NCBI RefSeq assembly: GCF_009176725.1 | Contig: NZ_AP020337.1 | Span: 3,038,001 to 3,102,000 of the forward strand | DNA: 64,000 nucleotides | Origin: Pseudomonas sp. KUIN-1 | GTDB taxonomy: Bacteria; Pseudomonadota; Gammaproteobacteria; Pseudomonadales; Pseudomonadaceae | Reading direction: 5' to 3' | Shown: positions 47,481-56,909 of the stretch, piece by piece | How positions within the stretch are numbered: position 1 is the stretch's first letter | Layout: each line of letters opens with the position of its first letter | Notes under the pieces: model-generated | Told to the model about the DNA's origin: nothing | The model's database searches: none | The model's input: only the letters and a program-made list of their open reading frames with translations | Made by a program: the position numbers and the translations under genes

Positions 47481-49442
47481 ATGAGTCGAGCTCTTCTGGA
47501 ACTCAACGGTGTCACCCGTCGTTTCGTCGCCGGCGAAAAGGACTTCATCGCGCTTAATGACATCAACCTCACGATCAATGCCGGCGAACTGGTTGCCATT
47601 ACCGGGGCCTCGGGTTCCGGCAAGTCAACGCTGATGAACGTGCTGGGCTGTCTGGACCACCCCAACAGCGGCAGTTACAAGGTCGACGGGCGTGAAACCG
47701 GTACGCTTACCGATGATGAGCTGGCAGAGCTGCGTCGCGATCACTTCGGTTTCATTTTCCAGCGTTATCACCTGTTGCCGCACCTGGCGGCGATCCAGAA
47801 TGTCGAAATGCCAGCTATCTACGCAGGCACCGGCAAGGGCATGCGCGTGGAGCGCGCGCAGAAGCTGCTCGAGCGTCTGGGCCTGTCCGGGCATCTGGAG
47901 CATCGGCCAAGCCAGTTGTCAGGCGGCCAGCAGCAGCGGGTGAGTATCGCCCGGGCCTTGATGAACGGCGGCGAGATCATTCTGGCCGACGAACCCACTG
48001 GCGCCCTCGACAGCGTGAGCGGCAAGGAGGTGATGAATATCCTCCTGGAGCTCAACAGCGCCGGACACACCGTGATTTTGGTGACTCACGACGAGAAGGT
48101 GGCAGCGCACGCCGAGCGCATCATCGAGATGCGTGACGGCGAGATCATCGCCGACCGGGTCAACACCGATCGCCCGATCATCAACGAAAAAACCACCGAG
48201 CGCCTGCCGACCAAACCCAGGCAGGGCAACCGGCTGATGGCTAACATCGGCCTGTTCCAGGAAGCTTTCGTCATGGCGTGGGTGGCGCTGATCTCGCATC
48301 GCATGCGCACGCTGCTGACCATGCTCGGGATCATCATCGGCATCACCTCGGTGGTGTCGATCGTAGCGATCGGCGAAGGGGCCAAGCGCTATGTGCTCAA
48401 GGACATCCAGGCCATCGGCAGCAATACCATCGAGGTGTTCCCAGGCAGTGACTTTGGCGACACCAAGTCCATGGATATCCAGACCCTGGCGCTGTCCGAT
48501 GTGGCGGCGTTGAGCAGTGAGTACTACATCGACAGCGCCACACCGAATATCGGCCGCAACCTGCTGGTGCGCTACCGAAATATCGACGTATCGGCGACGG
48601 TGAGCGGGGTCAGCCCGAGCTACTTCCAGGTGCGTGGCACGAAGATGGGCCTGGGGGTGGGTTTCAACAAGGATGACGCCCGGCGGCAGGCACAGGTGGT
48701 GGTGATCGATCACAACACGCGGATTCGCCTGTTCGGTCCCAAGGTCGACCCGCTGGGCCAGGTGATCCTGGTGGGTAACCTGCCGTGTACGGTGATCGGC
48801 GTGACCGAGAACAAGAAAAACATCTTCGACACCAGCAAGAACCTGAATATCTGGATGCCCTACGAAACCGCCTCCGGACGCCTGCTGGGTCAGACCTACC
48901 TGGACGGCATCACCGTGCGGGTCAAGGACGGACAGCCAAGCAAGGTGGTCGAGGACAACGTCAACAAGCTGTTGCAAAAGCGGCACGGGACCAAGGACTT
49001 CTTCACCTACAACCTCGACAGCGTGATGCAAACGGTGCAGAAGACCAGTCAGTCGCTGGCCCTGTTGCTGTCGTTGATCGCGGTGATCTCGCTGGCGGTC
49101 GGCGGCATCGGGGTGATGAACATCATGCTGGTGTCGGTCACGGAACGGACGCGCGAGATCGGCATTCGCATGGCCGTCGGGGCACGCCAGTCGGATATCC
49201 GTCAGCAGTTTCTGGTGGAGGCGGTGATGGTCTGCCTGATTGGCGGGGTCATCGGCATCAGCCTGTCGTTCGTGATCGGCTATGTGTTTTCACTGCTGGT
49301 CAAGGAGTGGCAGATGGTGTTCTCCCTGGGCTCGATTGTCACTGCGTTCATCTGCTCGACATTGATCGGCATCGTGTTCGGCTTCGTACCGGCACGTAAC
49401 GCGGCACAGCTCGATCCGATCGAGGCACTGGCACGGGATTGA
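47481..49442 (+). CDS. pseF: PseF, MacB-type ABC transporter (ATPase fused to permease)
   Basis: The protein is 653 aa, the normal length for MacB. The N-terminal nucleotide-binding domain (about 1-225) has Walker [10 protein letters not shown], signature LSGGQQQRV, Walker [12 protein letters not shown] and the switch VTHD. Four membrane segments follow: one near 285-305, a large periplasmic domain, then three near 530-550, 580-605 and 615-640, ending in the FtsX-like [10 protein letters not shown] and [14 protein letters not shown] motifs. It pairs with PseE to expel lipopeptide from the periplasm. No outer-membrane partner is encoded beside it; PseA or a genomic TolC homologue could serve. 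Confidence 0.93.
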   Translation: MSRALLELNGVTRRFVAGEKDFIALNDINLTINAGELVAITGASGSGKSTLMNVLGCLDHPNSGSYKVDGRETGTLTDDELAELRRDHFGFIFQRYHLLPHLAAIQNVEMPAIYAGTGKGMRVERAQKLLERLGLSGHLEHRPSQLSGGQQQRVSIARALMNGGEIILADEPTGALDSVSGKEVMNILLELNSAGHTVILVTHDEKVAAHAERIIEMRDGEIIADRVNTDRPIINEKTTERLPTKPRQGNRLMANIGLFQEAFVMAWVALISHRMRTLLTMLGIIIGITSVVSIVAIGEGAKRYVLKDIQAIGSNTIEVFPGSDFGDTKSMDIQTLALSDVAALSSEYYIDSATPNIGRNLLVRYRNIDVSATVSGVSPSYFQVRGTKMGLGVGFNKDDARRQAQVVVIDHNTRIRLFGPKVDPLGQVILVGNLPCTVIGVTENKKNIFDTSKNLNIWMPYETASGRLLGQTYLDGITVRVKDGQPSKVVEDNVNKLLQKRHGTKDFFTYNLDSVMQTVQKTSQSLALLLSLIAVISLAVGGIGVMNIMLVSVTERTREIGIRMAVGARQSDIRQQFLVEAVMVCLIGGVIGISLSFVIGYVFSLLVKEWQMVFSLGSIVTAFICSTLIGIVFGFVPARNAAQLDPIEALARD

Positions 49443-49452
49443 CAGGGGGATT

Positions 49453-49472
49453 GCAGGACAAGGATGTCCTGC
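49453..49472 (+). promoter_or_regulatory. AGGA-loop hairpin matching the RsmA/CsrA binding consensus, just after pseF
   Basis: GCAGGACA and TGTCCTGC form a perfect 8-bp stem around the loop AGGA. The core ACAAGGATGT fits the known high-affinity CsrA/RsmA site (ACARGGAUGU with GGA in the loop). It begins 10 bases after the pseF stop, so it would lie in the 3' part of the syp-pse transcript. It could equally be one copy of a dispersed Pseudomonas repeat. Confidence 0.5.
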
Positions 49473-49594
49473 CCAGTGGAGAAGGGCGCGTGCGTGCGAC
49501 CGCGCACTGACAAGCGCTTGCTGCCGGTGGAGTCACAAAGATCGGCTTATTACATCCAGGCAGGAAGCCAAAGGGGGGAATGCTGCTCGCGAGA

Positions 49595-49630
49595 CTGGCG
49601 CAGTCGACGGGTAGCTGTCGTCTGCGCCAG
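49595..49630. terminator. Long hairpin between convergent pseF and dat, probable bidirectional terminator
   Basis: CTGGCGCAG (49595-49603) and CGAC (49605-49608) pair with GTCG (49617-49620) and CTGCGCCAG (49622-49630). This gives 13 bp with one T/T mismatch and an 8-base loop. It lies 27-62 bases past the dat stop and about 150 bases past the pseF stop. There is no T-run on either side, so intrinsic termination would be weak. Nothing else was found in 49443-49656. Confidence 0.5.
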
Positions 49631-49656
49631 CCTCTCTGGCAAGCTGTTGCGAGGAC

Positions 49657-50991
49657 TCAGCCTACCGCGCTGACACTGGAAACCCGAGCCGCGCTACTGC
49701 TCTTGAGGGACTGTTCGAAGCGGTCGAGGATCATGCCCACTTCCGACTCGGTAATGTTCAACGGTGGCAGGAAGCGCAGGACTGCACTGTTGCGTCCACC
49801 GGTCTCGATGATCATGCCGTTGTTGAAGCACTCCAGCTTGATCGCCCGCGCCCGCGCGCCATCGCCAGCCCCCGGACGTGACCCGTTGGTCGGCTTGACG
49901 ATTTCCACACCGAGCATCAGGCCACGACCACGAACATCGCCGATAAACGGAAACTGCCGGGCGATGTCCTCCAGCCCGCTGTGCAACTGCTCACCCCGGC
50001 GCGTGGCATTGCCGACCAGATCGTGCTCCTTGATATGACGCATGGTCGCAGCCCCGGCCACCATTGCCACCTGGTTGCCACGGAAGGTACCTGCGTGCAT
50101 GCCAGGGCCCCATGTATCCAGGTGCTCGGCATAGACGATCACTGATATCGGGTAACCGCCACCGATGGCCTTGGACAGCACCAGAATATCCGGCGTTATC
50201 CCGGAGTGTTCGATGGCAAACAGGTTGCCGGTACGTCCGAGGCCGGTTTGCACTTCGTCGATAATCAGCAAGATCCCGAGCTCATGGGTGATCTCCCGCA
50301 CGGCGCGCAGCCACTCTGCCGATGCTGCGATGCAGCCGCCTTCGCCCTGGATCACTTCGACCACCACCGCAGCCGGTTTGGGCACACCGCTTTCCGGGTC
50401 ACTGAGTACAGTGCGGATGTACTCGATGGAGAGGCGGTCAGTATGTTCACCATCGGTGCCGAACGGGCAGCGGAAGCGATAGGGGAAGGGCAGGAAGTGG
50501 GTGCCCTGGGCCAGCAGGCCTGCCTTGGGGTTGAGGTTGCCCATGGCCGACAACGCACCAGCGGTCATGCCGTGATAACCCCCGTGGAAAGACATCAGCG
50601 GCGAGCGCTGGGTGTAATGACGGGCCAGTTTGATTGCGGCTTCGACCGCGTCTGAGCCGCTGGGGCCGCAGAACAGGATTTTGCTGTTGTCACGCATGCT
50701 GGCAGGCAACGTTGCGAACAGTTCTTCGACGAAGGCGTGCTTGGCCGGTGTGGCCAGGTCAAGGGCCTGCTGCAGATGATCACTGTTCAGAAATTCGATC
50801 ACCGCTTCACGGACCACCGGTGGGTTATGACCCAATGCAAGCGTGCCAGCGTTGGACAGGCAGTCAAGGTATTCCTGGCCGTTGGCGTCCTTGACTCGCA
50901 TGCCTCTGCCGCTGACAAACAGCTGCTGGAAGGTCGCTGCGTAGGTGCGCGCATTCGACTCCAGTTTCTTGAGATTGCTTAACTCTTCCAT
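49657..50991 (-). CDS. dat: Diaminobutyrate-2-oxoglutarate aminotransferase (Dab supply)
   Basis: This 444-aa class III PLP-dependent aminotransferase converts aspartate semialdehyde plus glutamate to L-2,4-diaminobutyrate. Visible features are GPSGSDAVEAAIKLAR (cofactor phosphate region), FHGGYHGMT, the DEVQTGLGRTG motif, and the Schiff-base lysine in LSKAIGGGYP. The start ATG has AAGGGA six bases upstream. It is divergent from pseA and convergent with pseF. SypC modules 10 and 11 both load Dab, as does syringomycin synthetase in the same island, which explains its position. PvdH of siderophore clusters does the same reaction; the context favours the toxin-dedicated copy. Confidence 0.9.
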   Translation of the reverse strand: MEELSNLKKLESNARTYAATFQQLFVSGRGMRVKDANGQEYLDCLSNAGTLALGHNPPVVREAVIEFLNSDHLQQALDLATPAKHAFVEELFATLPASMRDNSKILFCGPSGSDAVEAAIKLARHYTQRSPLMSFHGGYHGMTAGALSAMGNLNPKAGLLAQGTHFLPFPYRFRCPFGTDGEHTDRLSIEYIRTVLSDPESGVPKPAAVVVEVIQGEGGCIAASAEWLRAVREITHELGILLIIDEVQTGLGRTGNLFAIEHSGITPDILVLSKAIGGGYPISVIVYAEHLDTWGPGMHAGTFRGNQVAMVAGAATMRHIKEHDLVGNATRRGEQLHSGLEDIARQFPFIGDVRGRGLMLGVEIVKPTNGSRPGAGDGARARAIKLECFNNGMIIETGGRNSAVLRFLPPLNITESEVGMILDRFEQSLKSSSAARVSSVSAVG

Positions 50992-51267
50992 AGTCGATCC
51001 CTTGGTGGCACAGGTACGGATTCATTGATACTCGCTTCGAGCAGAGCCCGATTCTGTAAGAACCTCAGGGTGATCGCCAACTTATCGCCGTGGGACTGTC
51101 CCCGTATTCCACGACAGACTTCCTGCGGTCTCAGGCGTTAAATGCATGCTACGAAAGGGATTTATGGCGCTGTAAGAAACCTTGCGACAACGCTCCTGAT
51201 CGTCCGGATTCTTGCCCCGTTGCTTCCTTTCTCAAGACGCCACTGTTCCGGAATCTTCGAGAGCTTT
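50992..51267. promoter_or_regulatory. dat-pseA divergent promoter region
   Basis: This 276-bp region separates the two starts. It holds the 20-bp dyad at 51097-51116. A possible pseA -10 (TTAAAT, 51138-51143) follows 21 bases after the dyad. The pseA leader of about 120 nt has no obvious structure. No clear sigma-70 pair was found for dat. Confidence 0.45.
51097..51116 (+). promoter_or_regulatory. syr-syp-box-like 20-bp dyad upstream of pseA
   Basis: TGTCCC, 8 bases, ACGACA: identical half-sites and spacing to the copy at 5382-5401 before sypC, with the following bases GAC also shared. It lies 151 bp before the pseA start and 105 bp before the dat start. Because the dyad is near-symmetrical it could serve both directions. 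Confidence 0.65.
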
Positions 51268-52698
51268 ATGTCTATTGGCAAACCTGCTGGCCACTTCCTG
51301 TTGTCGACGCTTCTGGTCTCATTGCTGAGTGGCTGTACATTAGGCCCGGACTACCAATTGCCTGCGGTGAAGGTTGCCAGCCAGTGGCATGCGCCGCTGC
51401 CCTATGGCGCGTCGATGGTCGGACTGCAGGATTGGTGGCAACAGTTCAATGACCCGGCACTGGCAACCCTGCTGCGTATGGCACAGGCAGACAGCCCGTC
51501 TCTCGATAAGGCTCTGGCACGCATTGCCCAGGCACGCGCGACGCTGGACGGCAGCGTTGCCGACCGGCTGCCGCAAGTGAGCGGCGGCGTGAGCAAGTCA
51601 CGCGCCGGCATCAGGCAGAGCGGGGTGCGCCAGAGCGGTAAGACCTCCGGGGCAACCCTCGATGCATCCTGGGAACTGGACCTGTTCGGCAAACTGCGAC
51701 GCACCGACGAGGCGTCGCGCAATCTGCTCGAAGCACGTGTCAATGACTGGCATGACGCTCGTGTATCGCTGGCCGCCGAGGTCGGTGATGACTTTGTGCA
51801 GTACCGCGGCTGCCAGATGCTGGTGAACGCTTACCGTGATCAGGCGCAATCCCAGGAACAGACCGCACGCCTGACTCGCGTGTCGTTTCAGGCCGGGTTT
51901 ACCGCCGCCGCTGATTCATCGTTGAGCGACGCCAGTGCGGCATCCAGTAATGCGACCCTCATCAAACAGCAAGGCGAGTGCGATGTGCTGCTCAAGAGCC
52001 TGGTGGAGCTGACCGGCAGCAACGAGGATCAGGTACGGGAAGTGCTCAGCCATAATCCGGCGAGACTGCCGCAGCCTGCGTTGCTGGATGTTCGGGAAAT
52101 ACCTGCCAACCTGTTGCGCCAGCGCCCGGACCTGGCGTCCAGCGAACGCGAACTGGCCGCCGCGAATGCGAAGATCGGCGCTGCCCAGGCTGATCGTCTG
52201 CCCAGCCTGAGCCTGGTTGGCTCGTTCGAGGTGGGGACCACCACCGGAGTATTCAGCCGCGAATGGAGCCTCGGCCCGCAACTGACTGTTCCGCTGTTCG
52301 ACGCAGGCAAGCGCCGGGCGGCAGTGGACTCGGCGCGGGCAGATTATGACTCGGCGCTGGCGACCTACCGGCAAACCCTGCGCACAGCGGTAATGGAGGT
52401 CGAGCAGGCGCTGGTGCGCCTGGACGCGGCGCGGCGTTCGCAAGCCAGTACGCAACGGGCCAGTGAGGGTTATGAAGCGTCGTTCCAGGCCACAGACCGC
52501 AACTGGCAGGCCGGCAATGCCAGCCTGCTGGACCGCGAAGAGGCTCGACGCTCGGCGCTGTCGGCAGAAATCGAATTGATCACCGTGCAACAAAATCAGG
52601 TTCGCTACTGGATTGCCCTGTACAAGGCCCTGGGCGGTGGATGGCAGGACAGTCGCGAAGGTTTGGCCGGTGAAACACCGAAGCGGGGCGGCGTATGA
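51268..52698 (+). CDS. pseA: PseA, outer-membrane factor lipoprotein (OprM/NodT family)
   Basis: This 476-aa channel protein belongs to an RND efflux system. I chose the ATG at 51268, although the frame is open from 51142, because it gives a clean lipoprotein signal: hydrophobic stretch then LLSGC with the lipidated Cys at residue 23, followed by TLGPDYQLP, the usual OprM/NodT beginning. Two outer-membrane efflux repeats follow, with DASWELDLFGKLRR and the second-half GPQLTVPLFDAGKRRA. The stop overlaps the pseB start (ATGA). In P. syringae pv. syringae the PseABC system is part of the syr-syp island and contributes to secretion of both toxins. Confidence 0.9.
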   Translation: MSIGKPAGHFLLSTLLVSLLSGCTLGPDYQLPAVKVASQWHAPLPYGASMVGLQDWWQQFNDPALATLLRMAQADSPSLDKALARIAQARATLDGSVADRLPQVSGGVSKSRAGIRQSGVRQSGKTSGATLDASWELDLFGKLRRTDEASRNLLEARVNDWHDARVSLAAEVGDDFVQYRGCQMLVNAYRDQAQSQEQTARLTRVSFQAGFTAAADSSLSDASAASSNATLIKQQGECDVLLKSLVELTGSNEDQVREVLSHNPARLPQPALLDVREIPANLLRQRPDLASSERELAAANAKIGAAQADRLPSLSLVGSFEVGTTTGVFSREWSLGPQLTVPLFDAGKRRAAVDSARADYDSALATYRQTLRTAVMEVEQALVRLDAARRSQASTQRASEGYEASFQATDRNWQAGNASLLDREEARRSALSAEIELITVQQNQVRYWIALYKALGGGWQDSREGLAGETPKRGGV

Positions 52699-53798
52699 GG
52701 AAGATACACGTTTATGGGCTGCTGACGCTGGCGGTGTTGGGCGTTTCGGGCTGGCTATTGTCTGGCCGCGCAGAGCCGCCCCCGGCCGCTGCGGCGCCGC
52801 CGGCCACCAGCCTGACGGTAGAGGCAGTGCAACCGCGCCGCGAAGACTGGCCGCAGGAACGGGTGGCCAGTGGTGCGCTTGCGCCGTGGCAGGAAGCCGT
52901 GATCAGTGCAGAGACCGGAAGCTTGCGTATCGCCAGCCTGAAGGCTGATATCGGCGATCAGGTGAAGAAGGGCCAGGTTTTGGCGACCCTGGCCGATGAC
53001 AGCGTGCTGGCTGAGGAAAACAAGCAGAAGTCGGCGGCCGCCCAGGCCACTGCGCAACTGCAGGAAGCCCGCTCCAATGCCAGGCGGGCGGCCTCGGTAG
53101 GTCAGAGCGGCGCCCTGTCCGAGCAGAAACTGGAAGAGTACCGGGTCAAGGTGCAGACCGCCGAAGCTGACCTGGCCTCGGCGAATGCCGATCTGCGCAG
53201 CATCCGGATCAAGCTTGCGCAGACGCGCATCGTCGCGGTGGATGACGGGATTATCTCCGGGCGCAAGGCCTTGCTTGGCGATGTGGTATCGGCGGGCAGT
53301 GAAATGTTCAGGATGATCCGCGATGGCCGCATCGAGTGGCAGGCGGAACTGGATGCCCAGCAACTGCCAGGCGTCAAGGCCGGTCAGCTCGCCCGTGTGA
53401 CGCTGCCCGGTGGTATTGCGGTGCAAGGGCGCGTGCGGCTGGTCTCGCCAATGCTCGACAGCAAGACCAGCAGGGCGCTGGTCTATGTCTCCCTGCCGGT
53501 GGGGTCTGTGGCGCGCGCCGGCATGTACGCCAGCGGTCGCATCGAACTGCCGTCCAGCCCGGCGCTGACGGTTCCGGACACCAGCGTGATCCTGCGCGAC
53601 GGGCGCTCTTATGTGTTTGTGCTGGGCAAGGACATGCGCGTCAGCCAACAGGTGGTCGAGGTCGGAAGACGTCGTGGATCGGCGCTGGAAATCCTCGGCG
53701 GCCTGCCAGAGCAGGCACAGATCGTCCGTAGCGGTGGGGCCTTTCTCAATGACGGGGCCAGCGTGACACTGGTCAACGCCGAGGCCCGTGTGCAATGA
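52695..53798 (+). CDS. pseB: PseB, RND periplasmic adaptor
   Basis: This 367-aa membrane-fusion protein has an N-terminal anchor (residues about 6-25), a Pro/Ala-rich linker, lipoyl half motifs (GSLRIASLKADIGDQVKKGQ), an alpha-helical hairpin at about 110-175 and the adaptor beta barrel (RIVAVDDGIISGRKALLGDVV). The ATG overlaps the pseA stop and its own stop overlaps the pseC start, so translation is probably coupled across the three genes. It links PseC to PseA. Confidence 0.9.
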   Translation: MRKIHVYGLLTLAVLGVSGWLLSGRAEPPPAAAAPPATSLTVEAVQPRREDWPQERVASGALAPWQEAVISAETGSLRIASLKADIGDQVKKGQVLATLADDSVLAEENKQKSAAAQATAQLQEARSNARRAASVGQSGALSEQKLEEYRVKVQTAEADLASANADLRSIRIKLAQTRIVAVDDGIISGRKALLGDVVSAGSEMFRMIRDGRIEWQAELDAQQLPGVKAGQLARVTLPGGIAVQGRVRLVSPMLDSKTSRALVYVSLPVGSVARAGMYASGRIELPSSPALTVPDTSVILRDGRSYVFVLGKDMRVSQQVVEVGRRRGSALEILGGLPEQAQIVRSGGAFLNDGASVTLVNAEARVQ

Positions 53799-56700
53799 AT
53801 ATCTCCGCGCTGTCGATTCGTTACCCGGTCCCGGCGGTCATGCTGTTTTTACTGCTGACCCTGTTTGGTTTCCTCGGGTTCGAGCGCCTCGGTATTCAGG
53901 ACTTTCCCGATACCGATCTGCCTGCAGTGGTCATCAGTGCCTCGCTGGAAGGGGCCGCCCCCGAACAACTGGAAACCGAAGTCGCGCGCAAGCTCGAAGA
54001 CAAGCTGACCTCGTTGCGCCTGCTCAAGCATGTCACCACGCAAATTACCGAAGGCAGCGTCCTCATCAATGTCATCTTCGACATCGACAAGGATGGCAAC
54101 GAAGCCCTCAACGAAGTACGCAATGCGGTGGACAGCGCTGCGGCTGAATTGCCCGCCAACCTCGACACGCCATCGGTAACCCGCCTGACCACCAATACCA
54201 CGGCGTTGCTGACCTATGTGGTCGATGCGCCACGGATGGACGAAGAAGCGTTGTCATGGTTTGTCGACAATGAGTTGAGCAAGCAGCTGCTGACCGTACG
54301 TGGTGTCGCAAAGATCAGCCGCGTGGGCGGTGTGGACCGCGAAGTCCAGGTTGACCTTGATCCGGCGTTAATGGCCGGCCTGGGTCTGAGTGTGACCGAC
54401 ATCGCGGATCGGTTGCGGGCGATGCAGAAAGACAATTCCGGCGGCCAGGGCGATCTGGGCAGCGGTCAACAGGCGCTGCGTGTCCTGGGCGGCATTGACG
54501 ACCCGGCGGCGCTGGGCGCCATCCGCATTCCCGTTAGCGATGGACGAATGCTCGCAGTGCAGCAACTGGCAACCGTGCGTGACACCCATGCCGAGCGCAA
54601 CACCCTGGCGTATCGCGACGGCAAACCGGTGATTGGCTTTCAGGTCATCCGCTCCCTGGGTTTTTCCGACGTCGGCGTGACCAGGGATTTGCGTCAGGCA
54701 GTCAATGAGTTCGCCATACAACACCCTGATGTGCGTATCGAAGAGGCGAGTAATGCCGTCGAGCCGGTGATGGAAAACTATCGTGGCTCTATGGCGCTGC
54801 TCTACGAAGGGATGTTACTGGCGGTTTTGGTGGTCTGGTGGTTCCTGCGTGACTGGCGGGCGACGATTATCGTGGCCACGGCACTGCCTTTGTCGATCAT
54901 ACCGACCTTCGGCGTGATGTATTTTGCCGGCTTTAGCCTCAATACCGTTTCGCTGTTGGCGCTGGCGCTGGTAATCGGCATTCTGGTCGACGATGCCATT
55001 GTTGAGGTCGAAAACATTGCGCGACACCTGCGCATGGGCAAAACCCCGCGACAGGCCGCGATTGAGGCGTCCGACGAGATCGGCCTTGCGGTATTGGCAA
55101 CCACCGTGACCCTGGTCGCGGTATTCCTGCCGACCGCTTTCATGGGCGGGATTTCCGGCAAACTGTTTCGCCAGTTCGGTGTGACGGCCAGCGCTGCGTT
55201 GATGTTTTCGTTGCTGGTCGCCCGTCTTCTGACGCCGATGATGGCGGCGTATTTACTCAAGCCACGTCCGCATGGCGAGCATGACAGCGGTTTGATGAGA
55301 CGTTATCTGGGCTGGATTCACACCAGCCTGAGCCGCCGCAAGACCACCATGGCCATTGTTGGTGCTTTGTTTATCGGCTCGCTGGCGCTGATCCCGTTGC
55401 TGCCGACCAGCTTTCTGCCTGCCCAGGACATTGCCAGCAGCACCGTCAGCCTGGAACTGCCGCCCGGCAGCAGTCTGGCTCAGACCGGTGAGGTTGCCTT
55501 GCAGGCTGAAAAGCGTTTACGCGCGATTCCTGAAGTGGCCCACGTGTTCATCGCGGCCGGCAGCGGCGAAACGGGCGGTGCAGGTGATCGCGATGCGAAA
55601 CTGACCGTCGATTTGCTGCCGCGTGACCAGCGCGCACTGAAACAATCCCAGGTGGAAGCGAGCATGCGTGAAAGTCTGCGCAGCTTGCCTGGTGTGCGGG
55701 TGACGGTCGGCGGTGACGCCAGCGGCGAACGGCTGGACATCGTCCTTGCCAGCGATGATGGCGATTTGCTGGAGCGGACTGCCGCCGCGCTTGAACCGCA
55801 GTTACGCCAGATAAAAGGCATCGGCAACGTCACCTCAAGTGCTGCGGTACAACGGCCGGAAATCCAGATGCGCCCGGATGTTGTCCGCGCGGCAGAGCAG
55901 GGCATCAGTAGCCAGGACATCGCCGACACTCTGCGCATGGCCACCTATGGCGAATACAGCTCGTCCCTGGGCAAGATCAATCTGTCCCAGCGCCAGGTCA
56001 ATGTGCGGGTGCGCATGCAGCCGCAAGTGCGCACCGATCTGCAAAGCCTCGGTCAGTTAAGGGTCACCGGGCGTGATGGCCAGATAGCACTGGCGTCGCT
56101 GGGCGAGCTCAGCATGGGCAGCGGCCCCGCGCAGATTGATCGTATCGATCGCTTGCGCAATATCACGCTGTCCATCGAACTCAATGGCAGCAACCTGGGC
56201 GAAGTGATGGAGCAGGCCAGGCAGTTGCCGGTCATGCAGAACCTGCCAGCGCAAGTAAAACTGGTGGAGCAGGGCGAGTTGCAGTTGATGAGCGAGTTGT
56301 TTGGCAACTTCAGCCTGGCGATGGCCGTCGGCGTGTTCTGTATATACGCGGTACTGGTGCTGTTGTTCCATGACTTTATGCAGCCGCTGACAATCCTCTC
56401 GGCGCTGCCTCTATCGTTGGGCGGCGCACTGTTGGCACTGTTGATCGGCGGGATGAGTTTTTCCATGGCGTCGGTCATCGGTTTGCTGATGCTGATGGGG
56501 ATCGTGACCAAGAACTCGATCCTGCTGGTGGAATACGCAATCATGGCCCGCCGTGCACCGACCGTGAGCCGCTATGACGCGTTGATCGACGCCTGCCACA
56601 AACGCGCCCGGCCGATCCTGATGACCACCATCGCAATGGGCGCGGGCATGTTGCCGACCGCACTGGGATGGGGTGGCGAATCAGGCTTCCGCCAGCCGAT

Positions 56701-56839
56701 GGCGGTGGTCGTCATCGGCGGACTATTGGCCTCGACCGTACTAAGCCTGTTGGTAGTGCCCGTTATCTTTACTTATGTCGATGATGGTCATGAGGCATTC
56801 AAAAGATGGTTTAGCAGGCCTCGCCAGACTCAAGATTAG
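53795..56839 (+). CDS. pseC: PseC, RND efflux pump (HAE/AcrB-like)
   Basis: The protein is 1,014 aa, the usual RND size. There is one N-terminal membrane helix (about 10-28), a periplasmic porter domain, a block of membrane helices at about 330-490, a second porter domain and a C-terminal membrane block at about 845-1000. The proton-relay motif GILVDDAIVEVENI is present with both Asp residues, as is FLPTAFMGGISG after it. This drug/lipopeptide proton antiporter probably exports syringopeptin or syringomycin. It is the last gene of the operon, and converges with the minus-strand VWA gene after a 70-bp gap in which I see no clear terminator. Confidence 0.93.
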   Translation: MNISALSIRYPVPAVMLFLLLTLFGFLGFERLGIQDFPDTDLPAVVISASLEGAAPEQLETEVARKLEDKLTSLRLLKHVTTQITEGSVLINVIFDIDKDGNEALNEVRNAVDSAAAELPANLDTPSVTRLTTNTTALLTYVVDAPRMDEEALSWFVDNELSKQLLTVRGVAKISRVGGVDREVQVDLDPALMAGLGLSVTDIADRLRAMQKDNSGGQGDLGSGQQALRVLGGIDDPAALGAIRIPVSDGRMLAVQQLATVRDTHAERNTLAYRDGKPVIGFQVIRSLGFSDVGVTRDLRQAVNEFAIQHPDVRIEEASNAVEPVMENYRGSMALLYEGMLLAVLVVWWFLRDWRATIIVATALPLSIIPTFGVMYFAGFSLNTVSLLALALVIGILVDDAIVEVENIARHLRMGKTPRQAAIEASDEIGLAVLATTVTLVAVFLPTAFMGGISGKLFRQFGVTASAALMFSLLVARLLTPMMAAYLLKPRPHGEHDSGLMRRYLGWIHTSLSRRKTTMAIVGALFIGSLALIPLLPTSFLPAQDIASSTVSLELPPGSSLAQTGEVALQAEKRLRAIPEVAHVFIAAGSGETGGAGDRDAKLTVDLLPRDQRALKQSQVEASMRESLRSLPGVRVTVGGDASGERLDIVLASDDGDLLERTAAALEPQLRQIKGIGNVTSSAAVQRPEIQMRPDVVRAAEQGISSQDIADTLRMATYGEYSSSLGKINLSQRQVNVRVRMQPQVRTDLQSLGQLRVTGRDGQIALASLGELSMGSGPAQIDRIDRLRNITLSIELNGSNLGEVMEQARQLPVMQNLPAQVKLVEQGELQLMSELFGNFSLAMAVGVFCIYAVLVLLFHDFMQPLTILSALPLSLGGALLALLIGGMSFSMASVIGLLMLMGIVTKNSILLVEYAIMARRAPTVSRYDALIDACHKRARPILMTTIAMGAGMLPTALGWGGESGFRQPMAVVVIGGLLASTVLSLLVVPVIFTYVDDGHEAFKRWFSRPRQTQD

Positions 56840-56909
56840 AAGGGGGCGGGTCAAGGTGACACGCGCACGAGTCCTGATCGAGCGCGCGCGCCTCGGGTGC
56901 ATGGCCATA

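Noticed and set aside
51142..51267. Upstream extension of PseA by 42 codons
   Set aside because: It would bury the lipoprotein signal and start at the proposed -10; the ATG at 51268 gives a normal signal peptide with lipobox.
56840..56909. GC-rich CGAG...CTCG stretch between pseC and the VWA gene as a terminator
   Set aside because: The inner bases do not pair well, and the nearby T7 run lies inside the VWA coding region, not directly after a stem.
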